A stretch of DNA of 64,000 nucleotides from assembly GCA_940671915.1 (NCBI GenBank), contig CALNVZ010003426.1:41000103-41064102 (forward strand), in the 5' to 3' direction. Below the pieces are notes generated by a model. The model was not told the DNA's origin, searched no databases, and worked only from the letters and a program-made list of their open reading frames with translations. Source of the stretch: Paracentrotus lividus. Taxonomy: Eukaryota > Echinodermata > Echinoidea > Camarodonta > Echinidae. How positions within the stretch are numbered: the first letter of the stretch is position 1; every line of letters begins with the position of its first letter. Shown piece after piece: positions 1 through 11,735 of this stretch. A program made the translations under genes and the position numbers.

Positions 1-511
1 AGTTCTACAACTGATTTCCTACAACTCCAGCCGTAACGACACTTCCAATTTAAACTGACAATGCTGTATTGAATGATCCGCCAATGATTGTGTACTAGAT
101 TTTCTTTCGGGTCAGGAGACCTTTACCGAAAATAATAGAGGCACAGCTACAGAATCTTGTGTCGTATACTGTGTCAGATACATTATTTATCGGTGCATCG
201 TACAGTGTCTTATAGATTGTTTTCCCCTCAGGAACCGATTCTTTGTTTGGAATCTGCAAAATAAGAAGGCAATTCCTCTTTCTCTACGAGATCTAGGACA
301 TGGATACCAAAGAACGAGATATTCTTGAGGCAGGATGTACGACTAATTCTATTTAGACTTGATTGACGGTTATAAGCAGAGCAATTGTCACTAATTCCTG
401 TGCTTTGAGAAATGGGTTTTTCACTTCTCTCATAACGAAATGTGTACCACCACTGCTTCTTGTCAGTCTTACCTAGAGGCAGAATAATGTGAACAAGCTG
501 ACGTAAATAGG

Positions 512-823
512 GTGCTTTCAAGAGCTAGAGGTCTATACCCTACCCAGACACTACCTACCAGGCCGCTAAAACTCGTCAGACAGTACGAATCCTCGAGTAT
601 TCCCCTGCTTGGCCCAGGGTCCATCCCAACCCCCTATGGGGTCAGTTGTTCCGGCGCTTTTCGCTTGAATAAATCTTCTGGGATGCCGGACTATTATGGA
701 CAGGTTCCTAAACACACAGTGGGTAGCAATATAGGTGCCTACCCGATATTTTACAAAAAGGTGCGACGTAGTGACAATATAGACTTTCTGGAAAGAGTTG
801 TTATTGCCAATGAAAACATTTGA
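512..823 (+). CDS. Unrecognised exon-like ORF, 103 codons
   Basis: An open stretch in a locally GC-richer, non-repetitive segment. The protein is Pro/Tyr/Gly-rich (for example PLLGPGSIPTPYGVS, MPDYYGQVPKHTVGSNIGAY) with no membrane segment. The style, with repeated PxY/GYxPxH-like turns, loosely recalls ciliary microtubule-inner proteins, but I do not recognise a family. A possible acceptor is cgtaaatag just upstream, and a possible donor follows AAAAAG near 760. It could be an internal exon or chance. Confidence 0.25.
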   Translation: MLSRARGLYPTQTLPTRPLKLVRQYESSSIPLLGPGSIPTPYGVSCSGAFRLNKSSGMPDYYGQVPKHTVGSNIGAYPIFYKKVRRSDNIDFLERVVIANENI

Positions 824-897
824 ACAGTTTGGAAAGTGGGAGAGAGGACGGGGAGGAAGAATGCAAAAGAGTGATAAGAATAAAAGCAGGAAGAGTG

Positions 898-965
898 GGA
901 GAGAGAGAGAGAGAGAATGTCCAGGGACATGTACAAATACGATTTTTTTTTTTTTTTTTTTTCCT

Positions 966-1006
<41 letters not shown>
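898..1006. repeat. (GA)n and long poly-T tracts
   Basis: A GA-rich run near 898-915 is followed by T-tracts at about 943-961 and 969-1006. Poly-Phe readings through it are artefacts of the homopolymer. Confidence 0.9.
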
Positions 1007-1007
<1 letters not shown>

Positions 1008-1009
1008 TA

Positions 1010-3092
1010 AAATAAATATTACAGTACTTTAGAGGAAAGCTTAAAGGCAGGAGGTAACGTCATCTGTATTGTTTTTTTAAATGTAAATCATGATTAACTC
1101 TGTATATTGGCACTTTTATATTATCACAAACTCAGAAATGTTCAAAACAAAAATTAACGAAACGCTTTAGGCTGTAATCTGTGATTTTTTTTGTGTGTAT
1201 ATAGTATTCTCGCATGCAAGAATAATGGACCAGTTTACTAACATATTCAAATTTTATGCATACTTTTTCCTGGGGAAATAGTAACAAGGAATTAAAACCA
1301 CCTGTTATAAAAGAATGAACTACAATACGTGGAATCCATCTTGCATATATTAGTTGTTGCTATGTCAGGCAAGCTTTCAGGTTGTCAAGAACAACCTTTG
1401 TTAAAAAAAAAATATGCATAAAATTTGGATATGTTAGTAAATTCGTTTATTCAAACGTTCTATTAAGGCGGGTTTAGATAACGATCGCTCAATATCATTC
1501 GATATCATTTCGAAATATTGGCTAATTTTTCATTATTTGAAAAAACTTTTTCAGTATTTTTTAAAGTTGCGATATTCACGCTTGTATTTTTATCTGTAGC
1601 GTATCACGTTTACACCATCTTCAAAACCATAATTATATGTAAAATCAATCTAACTATGATATTAAAACGGCGGTTACAAGAACCGACCGTTAGGCATGTT
1701 AGGTAGGAAAATCGTTTTAAAACATTGAAAAACTGGTTTTTAGTAATAAAAAAAACACTTTCCATGAATATAACAATAGAAGACTCTCAAATACATGGAG
1801 GTAATTTTTAAACTATGACTCATATATTACTTCCATTTTCTACTTTAAAAAATGAGCTTCTTGAAAATTATCAAGGTTAGTGAACACTAAGCCTTTAATG
1901 AAATATGCATAGAATCCTCTTGGAATGTATAAGTAGATTCGATGAAAAGCCTACAATGAATTTGATGGATTTTAGCTGAAACGTTTTATTTTTCATTTTT
2001 ATTTATCTTACTAAATATATTTTTTCCGCATTGATGGTTCGAATAGTTGCTAATGGTTTTAGGGTGACCACGGTTCAAAAATTACCCTTTGCCGCAGTTA
2101 CCTTTCCCATCCGGGGCCCCTGCAGTAATGTGCAGTGTGTACAGAACAGCCGTTGGGCTATTTTCGTACAAACCACACAGTACCAATATGGCCAGAATGC
2201 CCGTTTGTCGAAACGGGCCCCGCAGAGGAAATATGACCGCAGCATTTTTTCAGTAAAATTTATACCTCACGTTTTTATTCATACATAAATCAAAGTTAAC
2301 ATGTCATTCGTTGTTGTTGCTGTTGTTGTTGCAAAACCAAAAACATGCACGTTCTCTGTATACCATTTGTATTTAAATATTCTTAGATCTGAAAATAATG
2401 GTAAATATATAGATGAAATGCTAAGCAAATAAAAGTAATTTATTGTTACATTGCTGATTGTATTTTTTATTTTTTTATTTGTCTTCCCTGTCTGCCATAC
2501 CGAGAAGAAAAGTGAGGGTTTTTCTTCCTACCTATGATATATAGACATATAAAGGTGTGATAGTTTGATGATATTTTTATATAAAGTTTAAATTTATATA
2601 ATGCACACATTGCTATTCAACTTTGGGTTAACTTATCCTTACTTAATTTACATTATGGGTTGTTTTACGATCAGGGTAGGCCTACACCGTCAAAAAATGG
2701 CCTTCTGTGCAGCATAAGAAATGTAGATACTGTAGCTCAAATCTGCGATGGCAAGCTATGGGGTATTTTTAGAGCAACCTACAAGAGAAAAATAAATCAT
2801 TGAAACACACATTTACTTCTAAAAAATGACCATATCTGGCACTTTAAGACAAAATTACTGTCTCATTTTATTTATTTTTTTTCTAATTTTGAGCCTGCGC
2901 ATCTTTATTATTGGCATTCATTAGGCTTGTTTCCAATCAGAATTGACTACTGAAATACGATTATTTAAAAACTGATAACACCAGAAGCTAGAGTTAATGT
3001 GAATTTTTATGAACATTAACCAAAAATGGGGTGCCAAATCCGTCGAAAGTGTCCTCTCCGAATTCGGTGTTTTTACGCATAGTTAGACATCA
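1010..3092. other. AT-rich non-coding stretch
   Basis: No coding potential recognised. An 85-codon ORF at 2031-2288 shows no family features. A short GTT-repeat (tgttgttgctgttgttgttgc) lies near 2310. Confidence 0.6.
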
Positions 3093-4439
3093 CTACACTG
3101 AAAACCTAAACGGGTAGACCGACTAGCTTTAAAGCTAGTCGTAGTGATGCCCAGACTGACTAGCTTTAAAGCTAGTCGGTCAAGACGGACTAGCTTACCT
3201 TCAACACAACCCGGTTATTACGGACTAGCTTTAAAGCTCGTCCGTCTCTACGGACTCGCTTGAAAGCTAGTCCGTCAAGTTAGTCAAGACGGACTAGTTT
3301 TAATGCTAGTCGGTCACGACGGACTAGCTTTCAAGTAGTAATCTAAAAGAAAAGTGGCGCCTATATTTATTATTAGAATTAAAATTTGATTTTATAAGTT
3401 AATGTGATTGTTATTATCGTTGTAAAATTCACAAAATTTATAAATTGATTTAGCAAAACATAATTTTTCGCGTTGGTTAGTATAGCATTAATCTATGTGA
3501 AAAAAAATAACGCTATCTGTGAACTGAAACATAAGGAATTAAAAAATAGTACTCACACAATCATGTCACACACGAAGGAGATCGCCATTATAAATCTTAA
3601 GCTTTACGGGGTAGCGAGACTGCGTCTGTACAGTTTGCTCATTAAATGGAATTTACATACATATAATGCAACTAATAGTAATGACCTTTTCGCAATGCGC
3701 ATGTTATTCAATCGATTGTCCACCTTCTATTCACTGCTGTTGCTAAGCCGGGCATTCACCAGCAATCTGTAATAATAGACGGTTCTTGGGTTCTATAGCA
3801 ACGAGGTATTCAATTAGCCTGTAATTAATGAATGGACAATATTTTGAACCTATTTGTGAATTGCATACTTGTCGCGATTGATGTTATGTACCTATAGTAA
3901 GCTTTCAGATTCTCAAGCCAAAACAACCTTTGTCTGATAATGTCGATTGTACTCCTATCCACTTTCTATCCACTGCTGTTGCTAAGCCGGGCATTCACCA
4001 GTAATCTGTAAGAATAGGCCGGGTTCTTGGGTTCTCTAGTAACAGGGTATTCAATTAGCATGTAATTGAAGGTTGAAAATTGCCAAGCCAAAACAACCTT
4101 TGTTTGAGCAGGAAGTTCCTGGTTTGAGAATGTATCCACTTGATTATGCTCGGAAACAGAATAAATAGAGAAGGTGCGTTGAAACAAATTGCATCTATGT
4201 GTATCAAAAGCTAGTCGGTCATTCTAATAGGTAAACTCAGTTCACCTACCTATTTTATTGACCTAGTCCGTCAAGACGACAGACGAGCATCAAGCTTAAC
4301 GGACTAGCTTTAAAGCTCGTCCGTCAAGTTGAGAGATAGAAATTCAGTTGTATGTTAGTCCGTCTTGACGGACTAACATTACGGACTATCTTTAAAACTA
4401 GTCCGTCCATTGACGGACGAGGTTAGGTTTTCAGTGTAG
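3093..4439. mobile_element. Foldback-type element with palindromic subterminal repeats
   Basis: Ends are CTACACTGAAAACC and its complement GGTTTTCAGTGTAG. Both ends are loaded with copies of the self-complementary unit ACTAGCTTTAAAGCTAGT flanked by GACGG/CCGTC (about 3120-3335 and 4205-4425). The interior carries a direct repeat of about 108 bp (near 3730 and 3970) sharing GCTGTTGCTAAGCCGGGCAT. No transposase is visible, so it is non-autonomous. A 23-bp near-direct repeat (CCGTC[G/A]AAAG[T/C]GTCCTCTCC) lies outside both ends, near 3040 and 4546. Confidence 0.7.
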
Positions 4440-4807
4440 ATGAACCATTTCTTTTGTCTGTAAGAACACTTGCATGTATGCAACAAACTTAAAATGTTTA
4501 ATTTGCCCACATCCAATTATTTTTCAGACAGTTGTCATATCACGTTCCGTCAAAAGCGTCCTCTCCGAAAATAAAGCAATTGACTAGACGTTTAAAAAGA
4601 ATTTGAAGCCCTATAGAAAAAAATAGGTTGGTGACCTCATGCCTCAAAAATTAAAAGCAATGTCATTTCACTTGTCTAGAACACATACACAAAAATTAAG
4701 GAAAAAACAAACAACTCTTTTTGGGGGGTCCAGTGAGACAAATTGGTGTATACTCTGATTGTAAAACAACCCTTATTATGACATTGCATATTATAAGTGC
4801 ATTGAAT

Positions 4808-4838
4808 AATTTGATTTGATTTGATTTGATTTGATTTT
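4808..4838. repeat. TTTGA pentanucleotide microsatellite
   Basis: Five or six tandem copies of TTTGA. The rest of 4440-4966 shows nothing recognisable. Confidence 0.85.
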
Positions 4839-4966
4839 ATTCGTCGAGTGCACATATATGAGATAATAGAAGAAACACCGACAAGTATAGCCCATGAAAG
4901 CCGAAAAGGCTTATTTACAATGGGGTCCTTTTTAGTGAAACATACAACATAATATGATAACAAAAA

Positions 4967-5933
4967 CAGGGGCGTATCCAGGATTTCCCAATAGGGGGGG
5001 CGCAAGGAAATTTTTATCGCCGTCAGGGGAAGGGGGAGGGGGTTCTTCTAATTCCATATTGTACATGAATTCCACATTTTTTTCAATTATCACAAAAGTT
5101 ACATAGTTTCTATACCTAAGACAATGTATGTTGCGTAGAAACCTATTTATGTGTGCATTATAAACCCTTCTGAATTGGAATCTGCGAGCGCGAAACGAGA
5201 GTCGAAAATGTTGAGGTTTTAAAAAGTTATATGAAATGAATAAAGGGGCATTTTCTAGTACTAGAAAATGGTAGATTATTGTGTATAATAGACCCAATTT
5301 AGTATCCGCGAGCGCGAAGCGCGAGCTGAAAATTTTAAAAGTTAAAAATTGGAGTTATATATTTGTGCATTATGATTTGGTATCAGCGAGCGCGAAGCGC
5401 GAGCCGAAATTTTGGGGTTTAAAATTTTTTTAAGGTAAAATTTAGAGTTATTATTGTGCATTTGATTTGGCATCAGCGAGCGCGAAGCGCGAGCCAAAAA
5501 TTTGGGGTTTCAAAAAGTATTTTGAATTAATAAAGGGGTACTTTCTAATAAACCCATGAGGCCAACTATGTTTCCCAGGAGGCCGAGGGCCCAGAGGCAA
5601 GGGTCAGAGGCCTCTTTTCTTTGTGAAATTTTGAAACTTTAGTTTTAAATATTTTTACTTTTCGTCACTAATGTATTTCTTTTTCTTAAAAAAAGGGCGT
5701 TTGAGCAATTTATGCAAAATACAATATGAGAAAAGTCGGCCTCGTGGGCCCTCCCCACATTAAAGGCCTTAGTTATGTCGTTTAGACCAAATTCCCTTCT
5801 CTTTTTCTTTCTTTTTTCTTCTTTTCTTTCCCTTTTTCCTTCTTTCTCCCTTTTTCTCCTCCTTTTTTTTTTTTTTAGTCGGCCAATAGGGGGGGCGCGC
5901 GCCTGTTGCGCCCCCCCCCTGGATACGCCCCTG
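4967..5933. mobile_element. hAT-like non-autonomous element
   Basis: Terminal inverted repeats CAGGGGCGTATCCAGG / CCTGGATACGCCCCTG are flanked by a 7-bp duplication ACAAAAA (4960-4966 and 5934-5940). The interior has three or four direct copies of GCGAGCGCGAAGCGCGAGC (about 5308, 5386 and 5478, plus a variant near 5185) and a purine/pyrimidine-rich tail. No transposase ORF. Confidence 0.8.
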
Positions 5934-6595
5934 ACAAAAATATAATAACTAAATGAATACATACATATAACAACAAATAATGATATAAAAACATGAACAA
6001 ATAGACCAATTTTTTTTTGCTAAATCTATAGCGAACCATTAATAACTGCAATATTAATATATTCAAGCAAAATATTTGTTCCTATAAAACAATGATTGAT
6101 TGTGACTAAGCTGTTATCTGCATTTTTTGCTAATGATGCTTTTGAATAGTTTCCTGTTTTAGGTGCTGCTTTAATGCACTCTTGAAAGTATAAAAATTCT
6201 TAATAGCTTTGACATGATCTGGAAGAGAATTCCAGCATTGGATACCATTGAAATAAAAAGTGTTTCCTATATATCCTTCACGTTTTGGTAAAACAAAATT
6301 AAAATGACTATTCCTAGTTACGTGTTCATGGATATAAAGAATTTAATGAGAGTATAACCAAACTTCTACGGCGGAATATATAAGGCCGTAGGCACAAAGT
6401 GGTAGATATCTCTTTTAGTAAGCAGTAAACAAGCAGTTCCTTATTAATAAAGTGCAAGGTAAAATATTTTATAAAAACAAACTCTAATGGCGTAGTCACA
6501 TGTGCGACGCATGGCCAACGCGCAGTATGCGCTGGCAGAGCGTTACTCATTCGTCGAGCGCGCTTATGCGGCAGTCACATGTAGGGGAGCGTATC

Positions 6596-6762
6596 AGGAC
6601 ATCTCCCCCGGAGGACAACTCCCCCGGGGACAATTCCCGGGGACAGCTCCTCCGGAGGACATAGGGTTAGGGTTAGGGTTGTCCTCCGGGGGAGTTGTCC
6701 TCCGGGGGAGCTGTCCTCCGGGAATTGTCCCCGGGGGAGTTGTCCTCCGGGGGAGATGTCCT
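6596..6762. repeat. Palindrome with (TTAGGG)3 at its loop
   Basis: Arms are built from GTCCTCCGGGGGAG-type units, strongly self-complementary (AGGACATCTCCCCC ... GGGGGAGATGTCCT). Three telomere-type hexamers (6661-6680) sit in the loop. Confidence 0.8.
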
Positions 6763-6771
6763 AGAACCGTA

Positions 6772-7070
6772 GGGGAGACCGGGGATGGAAGTTACACGGG
6801 TCAGTTGTTACAGTTCTCAGTGTGCTAAGTTGGAACAAGAGAGTTCGTGCTAACTGGTATCTATTTACAGCCTACACATAGCTGTGATGAACTGCCGGTC
6901 GTGAGGTTTCTCCGTTGTTTTATTAAAGAGTAATTCGAGCGATCTGCTATAAAAAAAATTGATCGATACCGTTCGATACTATTGATATTATCGCCAAATT
7001 TTAAGGGTCAAAGGTCAAATTGTCGGCAGCTCCACTTCCGTTAGGTAGAATGTCCATCCCCGGTCTCCCC
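6772..7070. mobile_element. AGGGGAGACC MITE, copy 1 (short, inverted orientation)
   Basis: Ends GGGGAGACCGGGGATGGA / TCCATCCCCGGTCTCCCC are flanked by TA on both sides. It shares CCTCACGACCGG-type internal sequence, in reverse orientation, with the full copies at 28051 and 44414, but lacks about 560 bp of the centre. Confidence 0.8.
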
Positions 7071-7190
7071 TACACAACGCAAGACCAGCGCATTGGAATT
7101 TGTGAAAATTGCCGACAACGCGCACACAGAGCGTATACATAGACAACACATATTAAAATAAGCAACGAATGCACTGCGTTGGCTACTATA

Positions 7191-7656
7191 CAGTCTGTGT
7201 CAAATAAAATGGTACAAGTGGACAACATTTTTTTATAGCATGAAGATAAATCACAACCTGGTATTGTTTAGTGCTTTCATAAAGCAGGGTAATTAGACTT
7301 TCATCTGCAATTTTTTTCATCACATTTTGAGCAGTATTTTTTGAGATATGATTAATTTTCTACAATCAAGAAAAATCCATTTTTCGCACGCCATCCCATG
7401 CCTTGTGTATGATTTCGCATAATGACCTTGAATTCAGCGCTCCAGAACAATAGAAGTGCGTAATTTCGATTTGTTCCTTGTCGTAAAAAACTTAGCATAA
7501 CTTTTGTTCTACGAAAGCAAATTATACAGGACAAAGCTCATCAACAAGAAAAATCTTTTGGCTTTAATTTGGCACCACAAACACACATAATATGAAAAGA
7601 TTTCACACCTAAATTATTTTTTCCCCGACTGTACCATTTTTTTTTGACACAGACTG
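7191..7656. mobile_element. Tc1/mariner-like MITE, 466 bp
   Basis: Inverted ends CAGTCTGTGTCAAATAAAAT / ATTTTTTTTTGACACAGACTG are flanked by TA at 7189 and 7657. No transposase. Sequence near its right end (AGCCAAAAGATTTTTCTTG when reversed) recurs near 20047, marking a related element there. Confidence 0.75.
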
Positions 7657-7827
7657 TATAGCGCACTCGACGAATGAGTAAAGCACACTCATGTGTCGTA
7701 CAATCATGTGACTGCGCCATGTGCATACGTTGCGTATTTTAATGTGTTGGCTGTGTGCGCGTTGTCGGAAATTATCACAAATTTCAATTCGCTGGTTTTG
7801 TATTGTGTACATGTGACTGTTGGATTA

Positions 7828-7874
7828 GCAATAACTTCCTTAGCAATAACTTCCTTGGCAATAACTTCCTTGTT
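7828..7874. repeat. Three tandem 16-bp units (AGCAATAACTTCCTT)
   Basis: Direct tandem copies of TAGCAATAACTTCCTT with one variant base. The 7874-8594 flank shows nothing recognisable. Confidence 0.85.
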
Positions 7875-8594
7875 CACCAAGGATGTACTCCAAATATTCA
7901 GTTACCAGGCGCGGATCCAAGAAAATCGAATTAAATGCATTTCGGGGGCCCAATTGTCTGGGGACAAAAGCGGCTCTATTATGTTTACGCATGGCCCGGT
8001 AAGTTCATTGTTTGACTCAGGTCTGCGTCCGCTACTGGTTACCCTCAGAGGGGCTTACCACTTTACTAACCGTTGAAGATTGAATATTTTCTGCCCATTC
8101 TAGAATATCTTGACACATACTTTTGGAATATCGTAGCAGCATTTTTTTCATGTAGAAAATTATTTTTCATGTAATGAATTGATCTTCAAGAATAAACTAC
8201 GAAGCATTTAACAAAAGTTAAATGTCTTGCTCGAACAAAAGCATGAATAATTGATTTCTATAATTGATGACTAAATTTTACAGCGCACATTTGGGAAAGT
8301 GTTATCTCTTTTATAAAATTGCTACAAAGTTAAAAAAATCCAAATATCAGTTTAGATCTAGAAAAATAAATAAAGGTTTAATACATGATGGTTGGAAAGT
8401 TTTGATGATTTTTCTTTGATTCGTCTATTATTGAGTACGGGAATCTTTGTGAAACCATGAAAAGGTCACATCTTCAATCAAAGCTGAAAAAATAGATTTC
8501 AATCACAAATGTTGAGAGCTCCACGAGAGTGTACAAAAAGGTTATATGTAGGTCTACGATGATGGTGATTGCATCAAAATTCTTACATGACAAT

Positions 8595-8739
8595 GGAATT
8601 TCCTATTGTAGGTGATAAGCGTTTGCATTCAGACGCAACGATGTGCATCGAAGTGTTTCGATGGTACGATAGGCATGTGTAAGGAGTATATAGAGTTGCC
8701 ATTGACCGATTTCGCTTCGAGCAAGCCGCTTAAAACTAA
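8595..8739 (+). repeat. Split direct repeat A1
   Basis: About 145 bp, nearly identical to 13821-13967. It starts GGAATTTCCTATTGTAGGTG and ends GCCGCTTAAAACTAA. Confidence 0.95.
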
Positions 8740-8914
8740 CGCTCGGGAATCTTCTTATACGTGTATGTGGCGCATATTGGGCGTGGTTTTCTTCAACGCA
8801 ATTTGGAATATGGCTGAACCTGCTCATATTTCTTCAGGCGATTCTTAATCTACTAATTCCCAACCTCATCCGTCTCAATTCTTCCCCTTTCCGCTGAAGG
8901 ATTTCTGCTATAGT

Positions 8915-9577
8915 CAAGGAAGCGGTAGGAGGCGTCAAATCATACATTGACGAGGCGTTAGAAGTTCAGAAAGAACAGACTGTTAGATCAATTGAGTCGT
9001 CCAAGGTTCAATTTAAATTTAAAGGTAACCGAGTGCAGTTTAACTTTAACACTTCTTTACAAGAAAAGATCAAAAAAGTCTCAAATCTATTGAGAAAGCA
9101 GATTACGCCAGTGCTTTTATAGATCTCAAAAAGGCGGATGAAGAAATCGCCAAACGAAACAAGCTCATCCGCATTGCTGACAAATCCGATGACGGGTGGA
9201 AAGTCGTAGAAGAATATTTGTTCGAAGAATTAGCAAGCGATTCGGACGATGAAAACGCATCAGAGCAGGCCAGAACAGGCAGCGACCAAACGCAGGAAAG
9301 CGAGGTCGACGTCTAGATCAAAGTTGCGCCATATGCCCGCAAGGTGTCCGCACCGGAGACTTACGCAAATCCAGAGTCGATGGGGTTTCCTTCTTCTTTT
9401 CGCCGCTATACTTTCCCAAATCGACCACAGCGTAGCCAAACTGGCTTCCCCAGGTCCGGCGACCTTTGTTTCGCCTGTGGAAAAGCAGGCCATTGGCGTT
9501 GGAACTGCCCTGCCTTCAAAGGAAAACAACCACCAAGGAAAGCACCAATATCTGAATCACTGGATAAAATTTGGTGA
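8915..9577 (+). pseudogene. Gag-like region with CCHC zinc knuckle
   Basis: A Lys/Glu-rich coiled segment (KSYIDEALEVQKEQT, then [20 protein letters not shown] and [17 protein letters not shown]) precedes a basic stretch and a CX2CX4HX4C knuckle (CFACGKAGHWRWNC, 9467-9508). This order matches the first ORF of invertebrate Ngaro/DIRS-type elements, a nucleic-acid-binding capsid-like protein. Defects: a frame change near 9085-9121 (stop TAG 9119-9121) and an in-frame TAG at 9314-9316 about 150 bp before the knuckle. Confidence 0.75.
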
Positions 9578-9692
9578 GTTGTGGCTTTTTATATACAGAG
9601 TTTTATTTCCTATCATTGAAAATACACTGGTAGATTTCAATCATTTGAATGTGTGCTATTAATGAAAGAAGTATTGCACGATCGTGGAATAT

Positions 9693-9732
<40 letters not shown>

Positions 9733-10014
9733 TTTTCAATAATGTGGCAATGGCCCTGAGCAAGAGCAGAGCTGGTGATTTCCACTCAGAAGATATGAAT
9801 GTGTTGAAATAATGACCACTGATACGGGATACATAAAAATGTGCTTACAGGCTCTTAATTCATTGTATTTCAGTACTCCCGTCCCAACCGTATGATCTCA
9901 AGACCAAGGAGGCAGTCATTCTCCAGAGATAATGTGAACAATATGCTTTTAGAGATCCTGAGAGAGTGAGAGACATGAATTGGATGAACGGTACGATTCA
10001 AACTTTATATAGAG

Positions 10015-10700
10015 AATTTCTTTGAATATGAACAAGGAAAATCGGAGCCAATTATTGTAAGAGGAAGAATGAAACAAATATCGAATTTTGGAGAAGTATC
10101 AAAAGCACCAAATGAAATTATCAATGTTATTGAATCTGGATATAGACTTCCGTTTTTGAATTCTCCACCACCTGCTTCGTTCAAGAACAACAAATCAGCA
10201 AGAGACAATCCTGAATTTGTTTCCGAAGCCATATTGGATCTACTTGATAAGAATCTAATTGTAGAACTTGATTATATACCTGATTATGTAAATCCACTTT
10301 CAGTATCTATTCATAAGTCTGGCAAAAAGAGACTGATTCTAGATTTGCGTTATGTAAATAAATTCTTTTGGAAACAAAAAGTTTGTTTTGAAGAACTATG
10401 AAGTAGCTTACAATACTTTCACGAAGGAGACTTTATTATATCTTTTGACCTGAAATCAGGTATCACCATGTAGACATCTTTCAAGATCATTGTAAATATC
10501 TTTCATTTAGTTGGCAATTTGGAGGAGTAAACAAGCATTTTTCTTTTCAGGTATTACCTTTTGGCCTCTCTACAGCACCTACATATTTTACTAAATTACT
10601 TAGGCCACTAGTAAGTAAACATTGGAGGAATCAACATATCTTTGTATAGTTTTTCTAGATGATGGTTGGGCCAGAGCTCCTTCATATTCAGAATGCTTTA
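10015..10700 (+). pseudogene. Reverse transcriptase domain (DIRS/Ngaro type)
   Basis: The open segment 10069-10401 includes INVIESGYRLPFLNSPPPAS, VNPLSVSIHKSGKKRLILDL and RYVNKFFW. These are the N-terminal fingers and motif 1-2 of the DIRS-order RT, which copies the element's RNA into DNA. Further frames give FIISFDLKSG, SWQFGGVNKHFSFQVLPFGL, STAPTYFTKLLRPLV and the catalytic FLDDG (about 10651-10664, in place of YxDD). Several frameshifts and stops separate these blocks. Confidence 0.85.
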
Positions 10701-10728
10701 ACACTAGTCAATTAATGAGCAGGATCTA

Positions 10729-11395
10729 TTGAATGCAGGATTCGTTCCTAACGTAGATAAGTCAGTGTGGACGCCGGTTCAGAGGAATAAATTGGCTAGA
10801 TTATCTTGGTACGCCGATAGTGGCTCCTTACAAGTTGTGGATAGGAGGGTAACTGATAGTTTATCATGTATAGAGAAAATTCTGGCAAGACGCCTTTCAC
10901 TTCGGCCAGACCTTTAGCTCCTTTGTTGGAAAGATAATTTCGATGAAGCCTGTTACAGGGCATATTGTACAATTAAGAACACGATTCACTTCCATGATAA
11001 TTGCAGATAGCATCCACTGGGACAAGGACATAAATCTGTCTAAATGTAACGAAGTAGTTGAAGAATTATTTTTTTGGAAGAACAATGTCAGGAAGCTTAA
11101 TAAGCGTTTGATTTTTCAATATTCTTTACCACAGACTTTATCTTCTCAGATGCAAGTCATATCGGCTGCGGAGCCTGGACCGCAGAATGCGGTGGAATGC
11201 AATGCCAAGATATGTGGACACAAGAGGAAAGAGGTAAAAGCTCCACTTGGAGAGATTGAAAGCAGTTGCACTGGCAATTAAAGCTTTTGCTCCCAAATTA
11301 GATGTACACAGTGAGATATTTACAGATAACACAGGGGTAGAGACCATTCTTATGAAGGGTAGCATGAAACAAGCCTTCAAGATTTGAGTATTGAA
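10729..11395 (+). pseudogene. RT thumb/connection and RNase H region
   Basis: From 10729 the frame reads NAGFVPNVDKSVWTPVQRN, then KPVTGHIVQLRTRF and EELFFWKNNVRKLN. Next comes an RNase H core: FSDASHIGCGAWTAECGG (first Asp, from about 11145), the Glu-bearing STWREIESS (about 11240) and EIFTDNTGVE (third acidic block, about 11315). At least two frame changes interrupt it. RNase H degrades the RNA strand during retrotransposition. Confidence 0.8.
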
Positions 11396-11463
11396 ATGCG
11401 GATTTCTGTCAATCCATGAATATTCGTTTATCAGATCAGTGGATTCCTTGATCTGAAAATCAG

Positions 11464-11735
11464 AAAGCAGATAAATTGAGCAGAGAAATAGATTTTGATG
11501 ATTGGGGTGTCATTTTCTTTGCATTTATAGACAATTTGTGGGGTCCACATACTGTTGATAGATTTGCAGACAACCACTATACCAAATTAAATGTATTCAA
11601 CTCAAAATTCTGGTGTCCTCAAACTGACAATGTTGATGCCTTTTCTACCTCATGGGCACCACACAACAATTGGTTAGTTCCTCCTATTCCATTGATAGGA
11701 CAGGCTGTCAAGCACGTTAAAGCCTGTAAGACAAT
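11464..11735 (+). pseudogene. Conserved post-RNase-H segment of DIRS-order polyprotein
   Basis: The frame gives ADKLSREIDFDDWGV after a broken start, then NLWGPHTVDRFADNHYTKLN, FNSKFWCPQTDNVDAFSTSW and NNWLVPPIPLIGQAVKH. The D-x-L-S-R...D-D-W and H-T-x-D-R-F-A blocks are characteristic of the region joining RNase H to the recombinase in DIRS/Ngaro polyproteins. Confidence 0.8.

Larger units (their letters stand above)
6487..7803. mobile_element. Nested inverted-repeat cluster
   Basis: About 6487-6570 is the inverted copy of about 7665-7732 (shared ACTCATTCGTCGAG and CAGTCACATG), and 7077-7190 is the inverted copy of about 7700-7803 (shared CCGACAACGCGCACACAG). Inside lie a TTAGGG-bearing palindrome and two smaller TA-flanked MITEs, listed separately. 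This looks like sequential insertion into a foldback-like unit. Confidence 0.6.

Noticed and set aside
228-521. 97-codon minus-strand ORF
   Set aside because: No domain, signal or splice context; abuts the better plus-strand ORF.
798-1032. Poly-Phe ORFs
   Set aside because: Translation of a poly-T tract.
2031-2288. 85-codon plus ORF
   Set aside because: No recognisable family, no splice context; could be chance.
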